A stretch of DNA of 64,000 nucleotides from Thamnaconus septentrionalis (lineage: Eukaryota > Chordata > Actinopteri > Tetraodontiformes > Monacanthidae). Within the stretch, counting starts at the first letter, position 1. Each line of letters begins with the position of its first letter. Made by a program: the position numbers and the translations under genes. The DNA is taken from the NCBI GenBank assembly GCA_009823395.1, contig CM020506.1, forward strand, positions 23,360,501-23,424,500, written 5' to 3'. Below the pieces are notes generated by a model that worked only from the letters and a program-made list of their open reading frames with translations, did not search any database and was not told the DNA's origin. Shown in pieces: positions 19,388 to 28,902 of this stretch.

Positions 19388-20920
19388 TTACAAAGCTCTT
19401 CACAAGGGTCCTTCCTACATTGAAGAACTTATTGAACCATATCATGGTTTCAGGAGGATTCAGGACTTTTGGTAGTTCGTAAAGTCTCTAAAATTAGATC
19501 GGGGGTAGGAGTTTTAGCTTTTTGGCTCCTTTACTTTGGAATCATCTTCCGACCTCGGTGCGGGGGGCAGACACCGTTAGTTTATTTAAAGGTAGACTTA
19601 AGACCTTCCTCTTCCATAAAGCTTACAGTTAGTATCCACCCACTGTCAGTTATGCTGCTAGAGGCCTAGCCTGCGGAGGGAGATCTTTCTCTCCCATTAA
19701 AGGGATTGTCACTCTGTGCAGGTGGAGCTTCTATCGCTTTTTCCAAACCACCTGTAGTACCGATCATTTGCATGATACTGCTGCAGTCTGTGTGTGTCTC
19801 CAGCAGGTGATGACCACGACGCCCGGAGCTGGAGAGACTGGGACTCTTGGTGCCATCGCTTCAACTTTGCCACCAGGATCAGGACGGGGACTGGATTTCA
19901 TGGCAGATCATGGACCATTATGGACTCTTGCCCTCCCAAACATAAATAAGCGCATTCTCCATGGACAGCAAACACAGACTAACACACTCTATGTCACGGT
20001 CTCCGCAGCACCTCTCATGTGCTCCCCTCCAATTCCCAGTGTTTTGGTTTCTTCCAGTTGGTGGCCGCCCAGCACTGATCTGTGCACTCCTGTGTTCCTT
20101 CGTTGCAAAATTATCCGCTCCTCGTTTTCCTGTTGACCTCCGACCGCACGACCCTGCCTTCCCACCTCAGCCTCCGCCACACCTTTGTTTGGATTTCGAC
20201 TCGGACCATCTTCGACCCTGCCTTCGCCTCGCCTTCTGACTGACTCCAGGGTAACGACCCTGCTTGGCTCTGACTACGTCCCCTGTCTGACCCGTCTGGA
20301 TCCTATCGCTCGTATCGACCCTCGCACGTCCCCGATCCTGCCTGCCTCCGTCACCGCTTGCACTGGCTCTCGACCTTGGACTGTCCGACTTTCCCGCGTT
20401 AATAAACATCTTAAACTGCAGCAGTGTTTGTCGTGCATTTGAGTCCACCGATACCTGACACTCTACATGGACAGCGGCTGTACCACCACACCACTCAACA
20501 TTTGGGCCTATCTAGAATCTAGAATGTTTTGATGTATATGATACAAAAACATCCACTTATATACATATTTTAATTATTCATTCTTATATATCTGCATCTA
20601 TTGTTTATTGTGAGAGCTTTAACCCTGCAACTCACTCTGGCCTGTCTACCACTCTGGCTACTTCTATCTCTTTCTCTGTCTCTCTCTCTCTACAATTTTG
20701 GTATTTCCTTCTCACCCCAACTGGTCATAGGCAGATGATGGCCCTCTGGAGTCTGGATCTGCTCTAGGTTTCTTCCTATAGGGGAGTTTCCTGGCCACTG
20801 TCGCACTTGCTTGCTCTGGGGGCCCAGTTGGTTACCTTTTCTCTGATTGTACAAAGCGCTTTGAGACGTCTTTGGATGTGATTTAGCGCTGTACAAAAAA
20901 AAGTTGATTGATTGATATGT
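19388..20920 (+). mobile_element. L2-type LINE, 3' part (ORF2 end plus 3' UTR)
   Basis: The 5'-truncated copy starts in the last codons of ORF2. Motifs such as LVVRKVSK, WNHLP-like and LKTFLFHKAYS-like are readable across three frames. A long GC-rich 3' UTR follows, ending ATTTAGCGCTGTACAAA, then a (TTGA)n tail (TTGATTGATTGA) at 20,905-20,918. That ending is characteristic of fish L2-clade elements. It is split by the LTR at 19,992-20,460. Confidence 0.7.
19992..20460 (+). mobile_element. 469 bp solo LTR (Gypsy-like) with perfect 5 bp duplication
   Basis: It starts TGTCACGGTC and ends CCTGACA, with CTCTA immediately on both sides (19,987-19,991 and 20,461-20,465). An AATAAA (20,400-20,405) precedes the GTCGTGCATTTGAGTCC R/U5-like end, a form seen in fish Gypsy LTRs. 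No internal retroelement sequence follows, so this is a solo LTR left by recombination. Frames inside are incidental. Confidence 0.85.
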
Positions 20921-20968
20921 TATTAGTAAACTACTTACTAATTACTAATCAGTTAATAGTTTTTATGC

Positions 20969-21075
20969 GTTATTGGGATGTTATTCTAAAGTTGCAACTT
21001 TTCCTCATTTACTAACTGCTAGTAAATGGGGAATAGCAATGGGGAATAACAACTTTAGAATAACGTCCCAATAAC
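20969..21075. repeat. 26 bp inverted repeat (25/26) around a 55 nt loop
   Basis: The left arm 20,969-20,994 (GTTATTGGGATGTTATTCTA...) pairs with 21,050-21,075. The right arm overlaps the outer edge of the long TIR element that begins here. Confidence 0.75.
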
Positions 21076-21214
21076 ATATATAAGCTAATAACTAATATTG
21101 AACTAGTATATTAACTCACATTTTACAAATCAGTTGTTAATAGTTTGTTAACCATCTGCTAATAACAGTGAAGCTTGGAGAACAGCAAATGGGTGGAACA
21201 AGTTCAAGGTACAG
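21070..21214 (+). repeat. Left long terminal inverted repeat
   Basis: Contains CTGCTAATAACAGTGAAGC and AGCAAATGGGTGGAACAAG. About four mismatches to the right arm over ~143 bp. Confidence 0.8.
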
Positions 21215-21421
21215 AAGTGTTTGATTGGGGTATTGGCGACAATGGTGTTTCGATCGACACCAACTTTTCGATATGCTGCACTCAACTTTCTTTCTTTCTT
21301 GTACAGCTTAAGGACTTTCCTGTATCTGTTGATGACCTCCTTAGGATGACGAGCTGACACATTTTTCAGAAATGTAGTTAAGTATAACAAACATAAAAGT
21401 AGTGTATCAACACAGGGATAC

Positions 21422-21499
21422 GCACACAGATGCAAATTCGTTGAAAAATGTAACAAAGTAATCTTTGTTACTTTTTTCAACGAATTTGCATCTGTGTGC
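21422..21499. repeat. 78 nt near-perfect hairpin (37 bp stem, 4 nt loop)
   Basis: Left arm 21,422-21,458 begins GCACACAGATGCAAATTCG. Right arm 21,463-21,499 is its reverse complement with one mismatch. The loop is TAAT. It lies in what would be the last intron of the minus-strand gene. Confidence 0.9.
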
Positions 21500-22065
21500 A
21501 ACATGGACATAGAGCAATTGGAGGGTCCATGATAATATACCCACCAGGAGGTACATTTTGGAAAATACATTTTTTAATGTTAATTTCTTGTGATGGAAAC
21601 CCTCAAAAAGGTAAGTTGGCAGTGAAACAACTTAGTCTGGGCTTCTTTCTTTTTTTTTTGCCGTCGTATGTGAATAGTGTGCACACACAAACACACACAC
21701 ACACGTGTTATGTTGATGCGTGACACACGAGGAGAGCAACTTAATTGCCTTCTTCTCTTTACATTTACCTCTCTGTTTGCCATACTTCTCATTTTTCTTC
21801 TCTTTTTTTCATCCCCTTATCCTTTCTCTTGTGACTCCTGTGGTGGTGCTTCTTTTTCTTATTGCGTCTTTTCTTTGATTTCTTGTCTGAATCGGAGGAA
21901 TGAGTTGATAAGGCTGAGGAGTGAAGAGGATGAAGAGGAATCGGATGGGCTGGATGGTGAAGAGAGAGAAGATGCATCAGAAGACGAGTTGGCCGAGGAA
22001 GATGTGTCAATTGTCCCGCCGTCATCTGCATCTTGGTCTCAATAGCATAATAGAAAATACAACAC

Positions 22066-22216
22066 CAAATTCAAACACTGATGGCACAGCAGCAGGAGCG
22101 ATTTGGGGTTAAGTGTCTTGCCCAAGGACACATTGACATGTGGACTGGAGGAGTTTAGAATCCAAATGCCAATTTTCCAACTGGAAGACTGCTCCACCTC
22201 CTGAACCACAGCCACC
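22066..22216 (-). mobile_element. tRNA-derived SINE
   Basis: The minus strand reads GTGGCTGTGGTTCAGGAGGT (A-box-like), then the body CTCCTCCAGTCCACATGTCA, GTCCTTGGGCAAGACACTTA and ACCCCAAATCGCTCC. This is a widespread fish tRNA-head SINE. The B-box (GGTTCGATCCC in relatives) has decayed to a TTTGGATTC form. Confidence 0.8.
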
Positions 22217-22388
22217 TACATTAAGACTATCCGTTTCACTGATTTATCAAATCTTGATCTCATCAGTTGGACAGATGTATCTGCTGTCTATCAATGTAAC
22301 AGATTATCTTCCAGGTATTAATTGTACATGTGTATTGTTTGGGTAATGACACACTCAATCTCAGATGAAGTTCTTGACACTGTGAAAT

Positions 22389-22408
22389 CCTAACCCTAAC
22401 CCTAACCA
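22389..22408. repeat. Short telomere-like (CCCTAA) run
   Basis: About three CTAACC units, too short to imply a telomere fusion. Confidence 0.6.
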
Positions 22409-22855
22409 ATCCTTCCACGCAATTGTGTATATATTTTACAAAACACCCAAAGCATAATTGTCAGGTGTGCAAACATGTTTTCCCAAGAAAGTGTTCGGCC
22501 CACCTACTTTGACCAACTTGTTGGATAAGGGAGTATCTCTCCTTGGTCTGGTCAATTTATTTTTTTTCTGTGACTGTGCTGCTTCTTCTTGGCCTCAAGG
22601 AACTGGTTCTTCTTTACATTTAAAAATGCTGTTGGAGCTACAGTTGCTTCAGTATCTGGAATGATAGGATAGCGAATTAAAAAAAGCTCTGATCATAAGC
22701 CAGGTGAAGGCAAAACAAAAATAATAAGCAGCTGGCTCTAAATATATCTAAATGAATGAACAATAATATATAAAAACAATCATCCATCATCAGCGAATAT
22801 ATGAATGGACATGTACAGACTATAATCTTATACATGTCATACCCACATACATATA

Positions 22856-23236
22856 CAGTGCCTTGCGAAAGTATTCATACCTCTTAAACTTTTTCATAAT
22901 TTATCATGTTACAACAACAAACTTAAATATTTTTATTGAGGTTTAAAGTGATGGACAAACACAAGATAACACTCACTTGTGAAGTGAAATGAAAATGATA
23001 AATGGTGTTTACAATTTTTTTTATATAAATAAAAATGTGAAAAGTGTGGCATGCATAAGTATCCAGCTCCCCCTGCGTCAGGGTAGCTGAATACATTGTT
23101 GAACCACTTTTCACATGCAGTTACAGCTAAAAGTCTTCTGGGGTGTGTCTCTACCAGCTTTGTACATCTAAACACTATAATCTTTTGTCAATTATTTGCA
23201 AAACAGCTCCAGTTGAGTAAGATTGGATGAAAGAGC
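22856..23236 (+). mobile_element. Tc1-type element terminal fragment
   Basis: Starts after TA with CAGTGCCTTGCGAAAGTATTC (the terminal repeat familiar from fish Tc1 elements), continues through TGTTACAACAACAAAC-type subterminal sequence and TCTTCTGGGGTGTGTCTCTA. It stops at the (GT)n tract. No transposase codons and no second end. Confidence 0.75.
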
Positions 23237-23237
23237 A

Positions 23238-23238
<1 letters not shown>

Positions 23239-23313
<75 letters not shown>
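23239..23313. repeat. (TG)n microsatellite, ~37 units
   Basis: Perfect TG repeat of 75 bp. Confidence 0.97.
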
Positions 23314-23314
<1 letters not shown>

Positions 23315-23718
23315 GCTGTCCGAAAACAATTCTACTAATTGTAGGCAACTCATGTAAATCTTCTATTTTCGGCGAGCGAACAAACATGCACACGCGCACA
23401 CACATACACAAATTACACATCACTGGACACTTCACTGAACTGGTTGAATTATGTAGTACAATTATCAACCCGTGTTATCCTATTCAGACAACACCATTTT
23501 ATGAAAAGATAACACGCAATCTTGCTTACCTTCGAAGTCGTTGAGGTCCATGTGCGCAGCATGGTCCACAGAGGTGTGGCTTTCTTTTTACTGGAAGAAC
23601 CTGCTGTTGACTTGTTTTTCTTTCCCCTGGAAGTAAATGGATTTATCTCGGTATTTTGCACAGCGTCGCTGCTGCTGGGAACACTGACGCCTGATGTTTT
23701 ACAAGACCTTGTATTCAT

Positions 23719-24020
23719 TCTGTGAAATCAATGCTAACGCATGCGCCGGTAACGATTAGCATCTGGCTAATATCCATCCAAAAACAAACTTGCTGAGTGA
23801 GTAAATACAATTGTAATTGGTTTGTTTCAGCTCGTCGCCCCCGACCGATAATACAATTCAAACATGTAATCTGGCGGCAGCCAGTCCCAGAAACTCGAGA
23901 AGTTTGTGTGACGTGATTGGAAAGAAAGAACAGAGGATTTGAAAAAAGGTAGGCCCTAATCAAACATCAAATTGTAACGTTGCCAAATAATGCCTGGTTT
24001 AGCCACTGAGCAAAGAGAGC
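23719..24020. promoter_or_regulatory. Shared intergenic region between divergent genes of the long-TIR element
   Basis: About 0.3 kb separates the minus-strand start (23,718) from the first transposase codons on the plus strand (about 24,026). It has ATTGG (inverted CCAAT) near 23,815 and 23,917 and a CG-bearing stretch (CTCGTCGCCCCCGACCG). No TATA box was seen. A bidirectional promoter is inferred from gene layout only. Confidence 0.4.
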
Positions 24021-24499
24021 TTATTGAAAGCAGAAAGAAAAATCTAAAAGAAGAGACAGAGAAATTATCAAATGGCTGCAGAAGAAAAGGCTTCTAAGAA
24101 GATGGATGAGATGCCAAAAATGCAAACACAAGATGAAATTAAAGGAATCAGTTTGTGTGAACAACTATGCATGGTAAGTTTATTTTTATTGCATGAAATG
24201 ACAACATACACAGATATTTTGGTCCAGAATTCAAATGAAAATTAAACCTATTTAATTGTAAAGAGTGTCCAATTATTCACGTTGCCATTCATTTCTAGAA
24301 ATACACTCCACTACACTACATATTGAAACGCTGTGAGCTTAAAGATCTGCTATTTAATTTATTTTGCTATTTACAACATATTTGACACATTTTATGGGAG
24401 TTGATGGCATAAAATATTTTCAGATGGGGTCCACGGCCAAATACACATTAATTTGGGGGCCCTTGACATGATGTGTGCGAATCATTGCTCTAGTCACTC

Positions 24500-24768
24500 C
24501 TCTGGCCTTCATTCATTCCTTCCTTCAGTCCCTCCTTTCTTCCCTATTAGCTTCTTTTCTCCTTCCTACCTTTGTTTCACATTCTTTCCCTCTCTGTGAA
24601 CTTTCTTATTTCCTCCACTCCCCCTTCCTTCCCTCTTTCCTTGCATGCCTCCTTTCTCCCTACCTCATTACCTTCTTTCTCCCCCTCCTTTCTTGCTTCT
24701 TTACTGCCTTCCTTCCTTCTTCCACCCTCGTTCCTTCCGTCCTTCCCTCCTTCCTGTCCTTTTTAACA
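24500..24768. repeat. (CCTT)n-like polypyrimidine tract
   Basis: Imperfect CCTTCCTT/CTTTC repetition. The Ser/Phe/Leu frames through it are artefacts. Confidence 0.85.
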
Positions 24769-25374
24769 AACAGACTTCACAGAGTCAGTAATAGTGTCCT
24801 CTATTGTGGACAGAATGAATATCTGGCTCTAAGGAGCTTTTATGATTTTATTCCGTCTCTGATGTATAGTGGTTATTTCAATAGAAATACTGTCTAACAA
24901 TGTTGTCATAAAAAATAACTGGAGACTTTGTAAAGTGTGATATTATGGAACATCTGTAGACGCATGATGATAACAGGTGCTTAGGGTTATTTCGCTTTTG
25001 TGATTTATTTTTGCTAAAAGGTGTAATTTTCAGTTTGAATTCTTAACAGGACGCTGCATGGTTCAACATTAGGTCTAGTGGATCAACATGAATGTCTCAC
25101 CCTACCTTTTGAAGCTCAATGGTTATTGGCTCTTTCAATCTATAGGGTCTGGCAATTAATATTACAAATAGGATTTTACAAATATCCTACAGTATTACTA
25201 GTCCCAAATGCATTGACACTGCTCTGTAGAGAATCCCACAAAGAACATTTTATATCATCATTGTTTTTGTATACACGGTAGTGGACAACTTTCATATCTT
25301 GGGGTGCAGTAGATTGATTTGATAAACTGTGTGCATCAAACCAAAAAGATCAAAATAACTGTGGTATAATAATT

Positions 25375-26212
25375 ATTTGTCCACCATCGATTTCAAGATT
25401 CTTTTATTAGTTTTTAAATGTCTTAATGGTCTTGGGCCATCTTATCTATCTGACCTGCTTTTATCAGATCAACCCTTGCAGACCCTGAGGTCCTTTGGCA
25501 CTGGCCTTTTAACTGTGCCACGAATCAAAACAAAAACACACGGCAAGGCTGCATTCAGCCATTATGGTTCGTATCAATAGAACAACCTGTCAGAGAACCT
25601 CAGGGCTGCAGAGACTGTTGATATTTTTAAAAGGAAGCTCAAGACACCTTTTTAATTTGGCTTTTAACTGATTTTTTCACTCTCTTATTTTTCCTATTTT
25701 ATATTCTTATGCCTTTTATTCTCTTTGATGATTTTTAGACATTTTAATATTTAATCTGGCTTTTAACTGATTTCTCTTACTCCTTTATTTCTCTTATTTT
25801 AATATTCTTATGCCTCTTACTGTTATTAATGATTTTTAGACATTTTATGGTTACTGACTGTTTTTATGCCCTGCGATGAACTGGCGACTTGTCCAGGGTG
25901 TTACCCTGCCTTCGCCCTAAGACAGCTGTGACGACGCTCTATGGCCACCCATTGGTGGCCTTTCCTCACCCGTATCTTTAGTGCCATGCTATTTTATCCG
26001 TGTGTGTACGAGTGTGGACGTATGTGTGCACGTGTCTGTCTGGAGGGGCAGGTCCATTTGAGGGGGTGGGAGGGATGAGCTTTTATTTGCTCATTTTGTT
26101 GCATGTTTCGGCATTTTATTTTTGTTTTAATCTGTGAAGCACTTTGGTTTGCATTTTTCGTGCATGATAAGTACTATATAAATAAAGTTTGAATTGAATT
26201 GAATTGAATAAT
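25375..26212 (+). mobile_element. L2-type LINE, 3' end
   Basis: Begins inside ORF2: DFKILLLVFKCLNGLGPSYL, LRSFGTGLLTVPRIKTKTHG and AAFSHYG in one frame, then NLRAAETVDIFKRKLK in another. A 3' UTR ends ATAAATAAAGTTTGAATTG and a (GAATT)n tail at 26,187-26,210. It interrupts the Merlin-type transposase. Confidence 0.85.
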
Positions 26213-27208
26213 TTTCCCTATTCTATCAGGTTTGCACAAGGCCTGCATCTGCGTCAAGTGGACCTGATCAATAATGACATTTCTGGAAGCTCAGCAACCC
26301 TGTCAAAGATGGTCCAAAAGCTGCGAGATGTGTGTACTACTGCGATGGACAGATATCAGCAAGCAAGAGGCCAGTACATTGGGGGACGGCAGCAGTTTGT
26401 GACTGTTGATGAGAGCTACTTCAGATACAAAAGAAAGGCAAGCAGCAAGCACTTTTATCGAAAAGACAATGCAAATGACCATTGAATGACAGCTTATTCA
26501 TTCTCTTTAAAAAAAGAACATTTACAAATATTTTATGTTTTCAACAGTACGGACGGAACGAAAGGCTGGTGGGTGGAAGAGGAAGAAGAGGGTGTTTGGG
26601 ATGCTAGGAGTGAACAAGAGAGGAAGAAGACATGCAAAGCCCGTTCTTCGCTTAGTCGGGAGAAGCAGAAGGAGAGATCCGGTGCCGCTTATAGCTCATC
26701 GTGTTAAAGTGGGATCTACAATAATAAGTGATGAGTTGCGGTCTTATAGAAATGCTCTACCTCAGCTTGGTTACACTCATTTCACTGTCAACCACAGTGT
26801 GTCATATGTCGATGCCCAGACAGGCGCACATACCCAGCATATAGAGAGGGCCTGGAGAACGGTCAAGGAAAATGTGTGGAGACTCGGGGAATCGTACAGA
26901 GGAGTTACTGGTAGACCATCTCAGTTATTGAATGGAATAAGTGTCTTGCCCACAAGCATCGCAAAGGGCCATTAGGACGGATAATTCATGATGATCCATG
27001 ACGTGATGTATGGACATTAAATGCCTCCCAAAATTCAGTTTTTCCAGTGTTTAGCACAGAAAGTGCCCAAATCTCGAGGGTCTGTATATTGTTATGTACT
27101 GCTGTTCTGCCATGTGATGGTTTAGTATTTGTGTTTCTGTACATTAAACACAATGTAATTTATAACTATTTCACATGTGGGTGGAACAAGGCTGAGGTAC
27201 AACACATT

Positions 27209-27323
27209 TTTTTACCTTGAACTTGTTCCACCCATTTGCTGTTCTCCAAGTTTCACTGTTATTAGCAGATGGTTCACAAACTATTAACAAGTGATTTGTA
27301 AAATGTGAGTTAATATACTGGTT
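27209..27323 (-). repeat. Right long terminal inverted repeat, inner part
   Basis: Reverse complement of 21,098-21,214 with a handful of mismatches. Its outer part continues at 28,032-28,062 beyond the hAT insertion. Confidence 0.8.
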
Positions 27324-28031
27324 CAGAGGTGGGCAAACTACGGCGCGCGGGCCACATCCGGCCCATTGTAGATTGATTCCATTTGAACTTGTCCTGTATT
27401 GCCTTGCATCCCACTAGATGGCGCATTTGCCTTATTTACAAGCACCACGGTCATCGGAGCTGATCGCTGCCACTCTCCCGTCTCAGCAGCGTCTCTCCGC
27501 ACCGTAGCGCTGTCAACCCCTAGCAGCTTTATTTTTGACGGAGCTGTTGCTAAATCCCATCAAGCTCAACAGAGCAGATCGCACCAGACAGGAAATCTGA
27601 CACAAAATCAATATAATATATTTCCGTCCCTTTCAAAAATAAAACACTACGCAGGTCATATATAGCCGATCACAACTTAAAATAAACATTACGTCATAAC
27701 CGGCGCCACCAGGTCAACAGGCAATTGATTGACTGTTCCCACTAAAAGTGAATGGAAGCACTAACACTGTCCTTTTTTTTTATATTTGAAAAATCAATGT
27801 TACAAAAGAATCTTTTGAATTTTTGTTTTTTATTGTTCAAAGTATTCTACAATTTTTCCAACATATTAATTTTTTTTTAGAGAAACAATGCTGGAGCTGG
27901 AATAAGAGCTGAGGATGTTTATGTTAATTTTTGTTAATTATGTTCGATATGTATGCATTGGGTGCTGGCCCGGCTTGTCAGTCAATGTTTAAAGGTCAAT
28001 GTGGCCCCTGAGCCAAAATGTTTGCCCCCTG
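27324..28031 (+). mobile_element. Complete 708 bp non-autonomous hAT element, copy 2
   Basis: Ends are CAGAGGTGGGCAAACTACGG and, inward from the right, CAGGGGGCAAACATTTTGGC. The 8 bp flanks are TACTGGTT (27,316-27,323) and TACTAGTT (28,032-28,039), one mismatch apart, fitting hAT target duplication. Carries the same short MPCIPLDGAFALFTS frame and CTCF-like motif as the copy at 959-1,400. Confidence 0.8.
27411..27424 (+). promoter_or_regulatory. CTCF core-like motif in hAT copy 2
   Basis: CCACTAGATGGCGC, identical to the motif at 1,246-1,259. Confidence 0.35.
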
Positions 28032-28061
28032 TACTAGTTAAATATTAGTTATTAGCTTATA

Positions 28062-28490
28062 TATGTTATTGAACATTGTGAAGGGTTGCTTCTTCCATCT
28101 GCGCAATATCGCTAAGTTTACGTCATTTCTGTCATTTAGTAACCTTAAAACCGTCATTTACGCCCTCATCTCTTCCCGGCTGGATTACTGCAATGCCCTG
28201 TACTATGGTCTTAGCCAGTCTACACTGTCCTGCCTGCAGCTGGTGCAGAATGCCGCCGCCAGGGTTGTATCCAACAGTAAAATAAGGGACAGCATCCTGT
28301 CCTGGCATCTCTGCACTGGCTTCCCATCAGGTATAGGGTTGAGTTTAAAGTCCTCCTGTTTACCTAAAATGCCCTTCATAGCCTAGCTCCACTGTATCTC
28401 ACAGACCTCCGCTGCCCTCTTCCTAACCCCAGGCCCCTCGGGTCTTCCTCCCAGCAGCTCCTGGTAGTCCCACGTTCTAGGCTAAAGGGC
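28062..28490 (+). mobile_element. L2-type LINE ORF2 fragment
   Basis: FFHLRNIAKF, ALISSRLDYCNALYYGLSQS, CLQLVQNAAARVV and later frames with APLYLTDL and SSQQLLVVPRSR are in the order of the RT thumb and C-terminal part of L2-clade ORF2. Frameshifts are present after about 28,330. It truncates the right TIR of the preceding element. Confidence 0.85.
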
Positions 28491-28764
28491 TCACTGATTT
28501 TGAGATATTCAAATTCTATTTTTGGAGTAAAAGTTGCCCAATACGAGAGACAGAGAAGTAGACAGAGCAATATGCATTTTCAGCAGTGCACATTCAAATT
28601 TAAGTTATGATTGCAGAAAAACGTATAAGGGGATTTTTTTTGAGTCCGTGAGCATAAGTACTAAAAGTGGAAAAATTTGTTCTACATTGATACTGGATGA
28701 ACAGCACAACACAGTATCAGCTCTCTGCTTGGCACTCAGTATTCGGGGTTGGAATTTGGGGGGT

Positions 28765-28902
28765 TAGATCACCCAATGATTCCCGGGCGCGGCACTGCTG
28801 CTGCCCACCACTCTCCCTCAGGGGATGATGGGTCAAATGCGGTGGACTAATTTCGCATCCTTCGGGATGTGACAATCACTGGGAATTTAACTTTAACTTT
28901 TG
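28765..28902 (+). repeat. SINE-like conserved block
   Basis: CGGGCGCGGCACTGCTGCTG, TCCCTCAGGGGATGATGGGT and CAAATGCGGTGGACTAATTTC are recognisable as a common fish SINE internal domain. Borders uncertain. Confidence 0.5.

Larger units (their letters stand above)
19040..21000. repeat. AT-rich TIR-type repeat with ~100 bp sub-repeats, split by a LINE
   Basis: 19,045-19,386 contains diverged ~100 bp tandem units beginning TTATAACTGTGT and ending in TTACTTGTT. The left edge reads ACACTTTATAATAATTACCC, and the reverse complement of 20,969-20,998 reads CAACTTTAGAATAACATCCC, suggesting related inverted termini. The repeat resumes at 20,921 after the LINE. Confidence 0.5.
21290..23718 (-). pseudogene. 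Second gene of the long-TIR element (CCDC106-like, VGVDRNTI motif)
   Basis: Exon 1 (23,718-23,531) starts MNTRSCKTSGVSV, is Ser/Lys-rich (GKKNKSTAGSSSKKK) and ends at a donor GTAAGC. A middle exon (about 22,025-21,790) encodes an acidic/Ser stretch (DADDGGTIDTSSSANSSSD) and then, after a one-base frame change, SDSDKKSKKRRNKKKKHHH followed by KRKDKG. The last exon (21,353 down) follows an acceptor TGTGTCAG and reads PKEVINRYRKVLKLYK, then AAYRKVGVDRNTIVANTP. The order Ser-acidic, poly-Lys/His, (R)YxKVLxxY, VGVDRNT resembles fish proteins annotated as CCDC106-like. That comparison is from memory. The final codons run into the terminal repeat. A Lys/His-rich tract suggests nucleic-acid binding, but this is inference. 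Confidence 0.6.
24026..26985 (+). pseudogene. ISXO2/IS1595 (Merlin-type) DDE transposase, split and frameshifted
   Basis: An N-terminal exon (about 24,026-24,175) reads REIIKWLQKKRLLRR and then MRCQKCKHKMKL, a CxxC half of a zinc ribbon, ending at a donor GTAAGT. After an L2 insertion, the catalytic part resumes (26,215-26,430) with FAQGLHLRQVDLINN, KLRDVCTTAM, GGRQQFVTVDESYFRYKRK (first Asp 26,408-26,410). A spliceable gap follows (acceptor TTTTCAACAG). The next exon has RLVGRSRRRDPVPLIAHRVK, STIISDELRSY (second Asp 26,730-26,732), VNHSVSYVDAQTGAHTQHIE (final Glu near 26,844) and RAWRTVKENVW. A last frame change near 26,885 precedes EELLVDHLSVIEWNKCLAHK. All three catalytic acids are present, but at least two indels break the frame. 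No in-frame Met was found for the first exon. Confidence 0.78.
21048..28062. mobile_element. Long-TIR two-gene transposon (ISXO2/Merlin-type) with nested insertions
   Basis: Left inverted repeat 21,070-21,214 matches the reverse complement of 27,209-27,323 plus 28,040-28,062 at about 97% over roughly 143 bp. The right repeat is split by a hAT copy (27,324-28,031) and truncated by a LINE at 28,062. Inside are a minus-strand gene (21,290-23,718) and a plus-strand transposase (24,026-26,985), running apart from a shared middle. Nested passengers are a SINE (22,066), a Tc1-type fragment (22,856), (GT)n (23,239), a polypyrimidine tract (24,500) and an L2 copy (25,375). Removing passengers leaves roughly 4.5-5 kb. 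The outer termini and target duplication could not be defined, because the right end is lost. Confidence 0.7.

Noticed and set aside
19768..20448. Several 60-120 codon frames on both strands
   Set aside because: They lie in the LINE 3' UTR and the solo LTR, which are GC-rich and stop-poor.
22389..22408. Interstitial telomere (CCCTAA) repeat
   Set aside because: Only about three units; expected by chance or slippage.
23175..23544. His/Thr or Cys/Val repeat frames
   Set aside because: They translate the (TG)n microsatellite; the same applies to similar frames at 14.4, 30.9, 39.0, 57.5 and 59.8 kb.
24475..24897. 140-codon Ser/Leu/Phe-rich frame
   Set aside because: It translates a polypyrimidine CCTT-type repeat.
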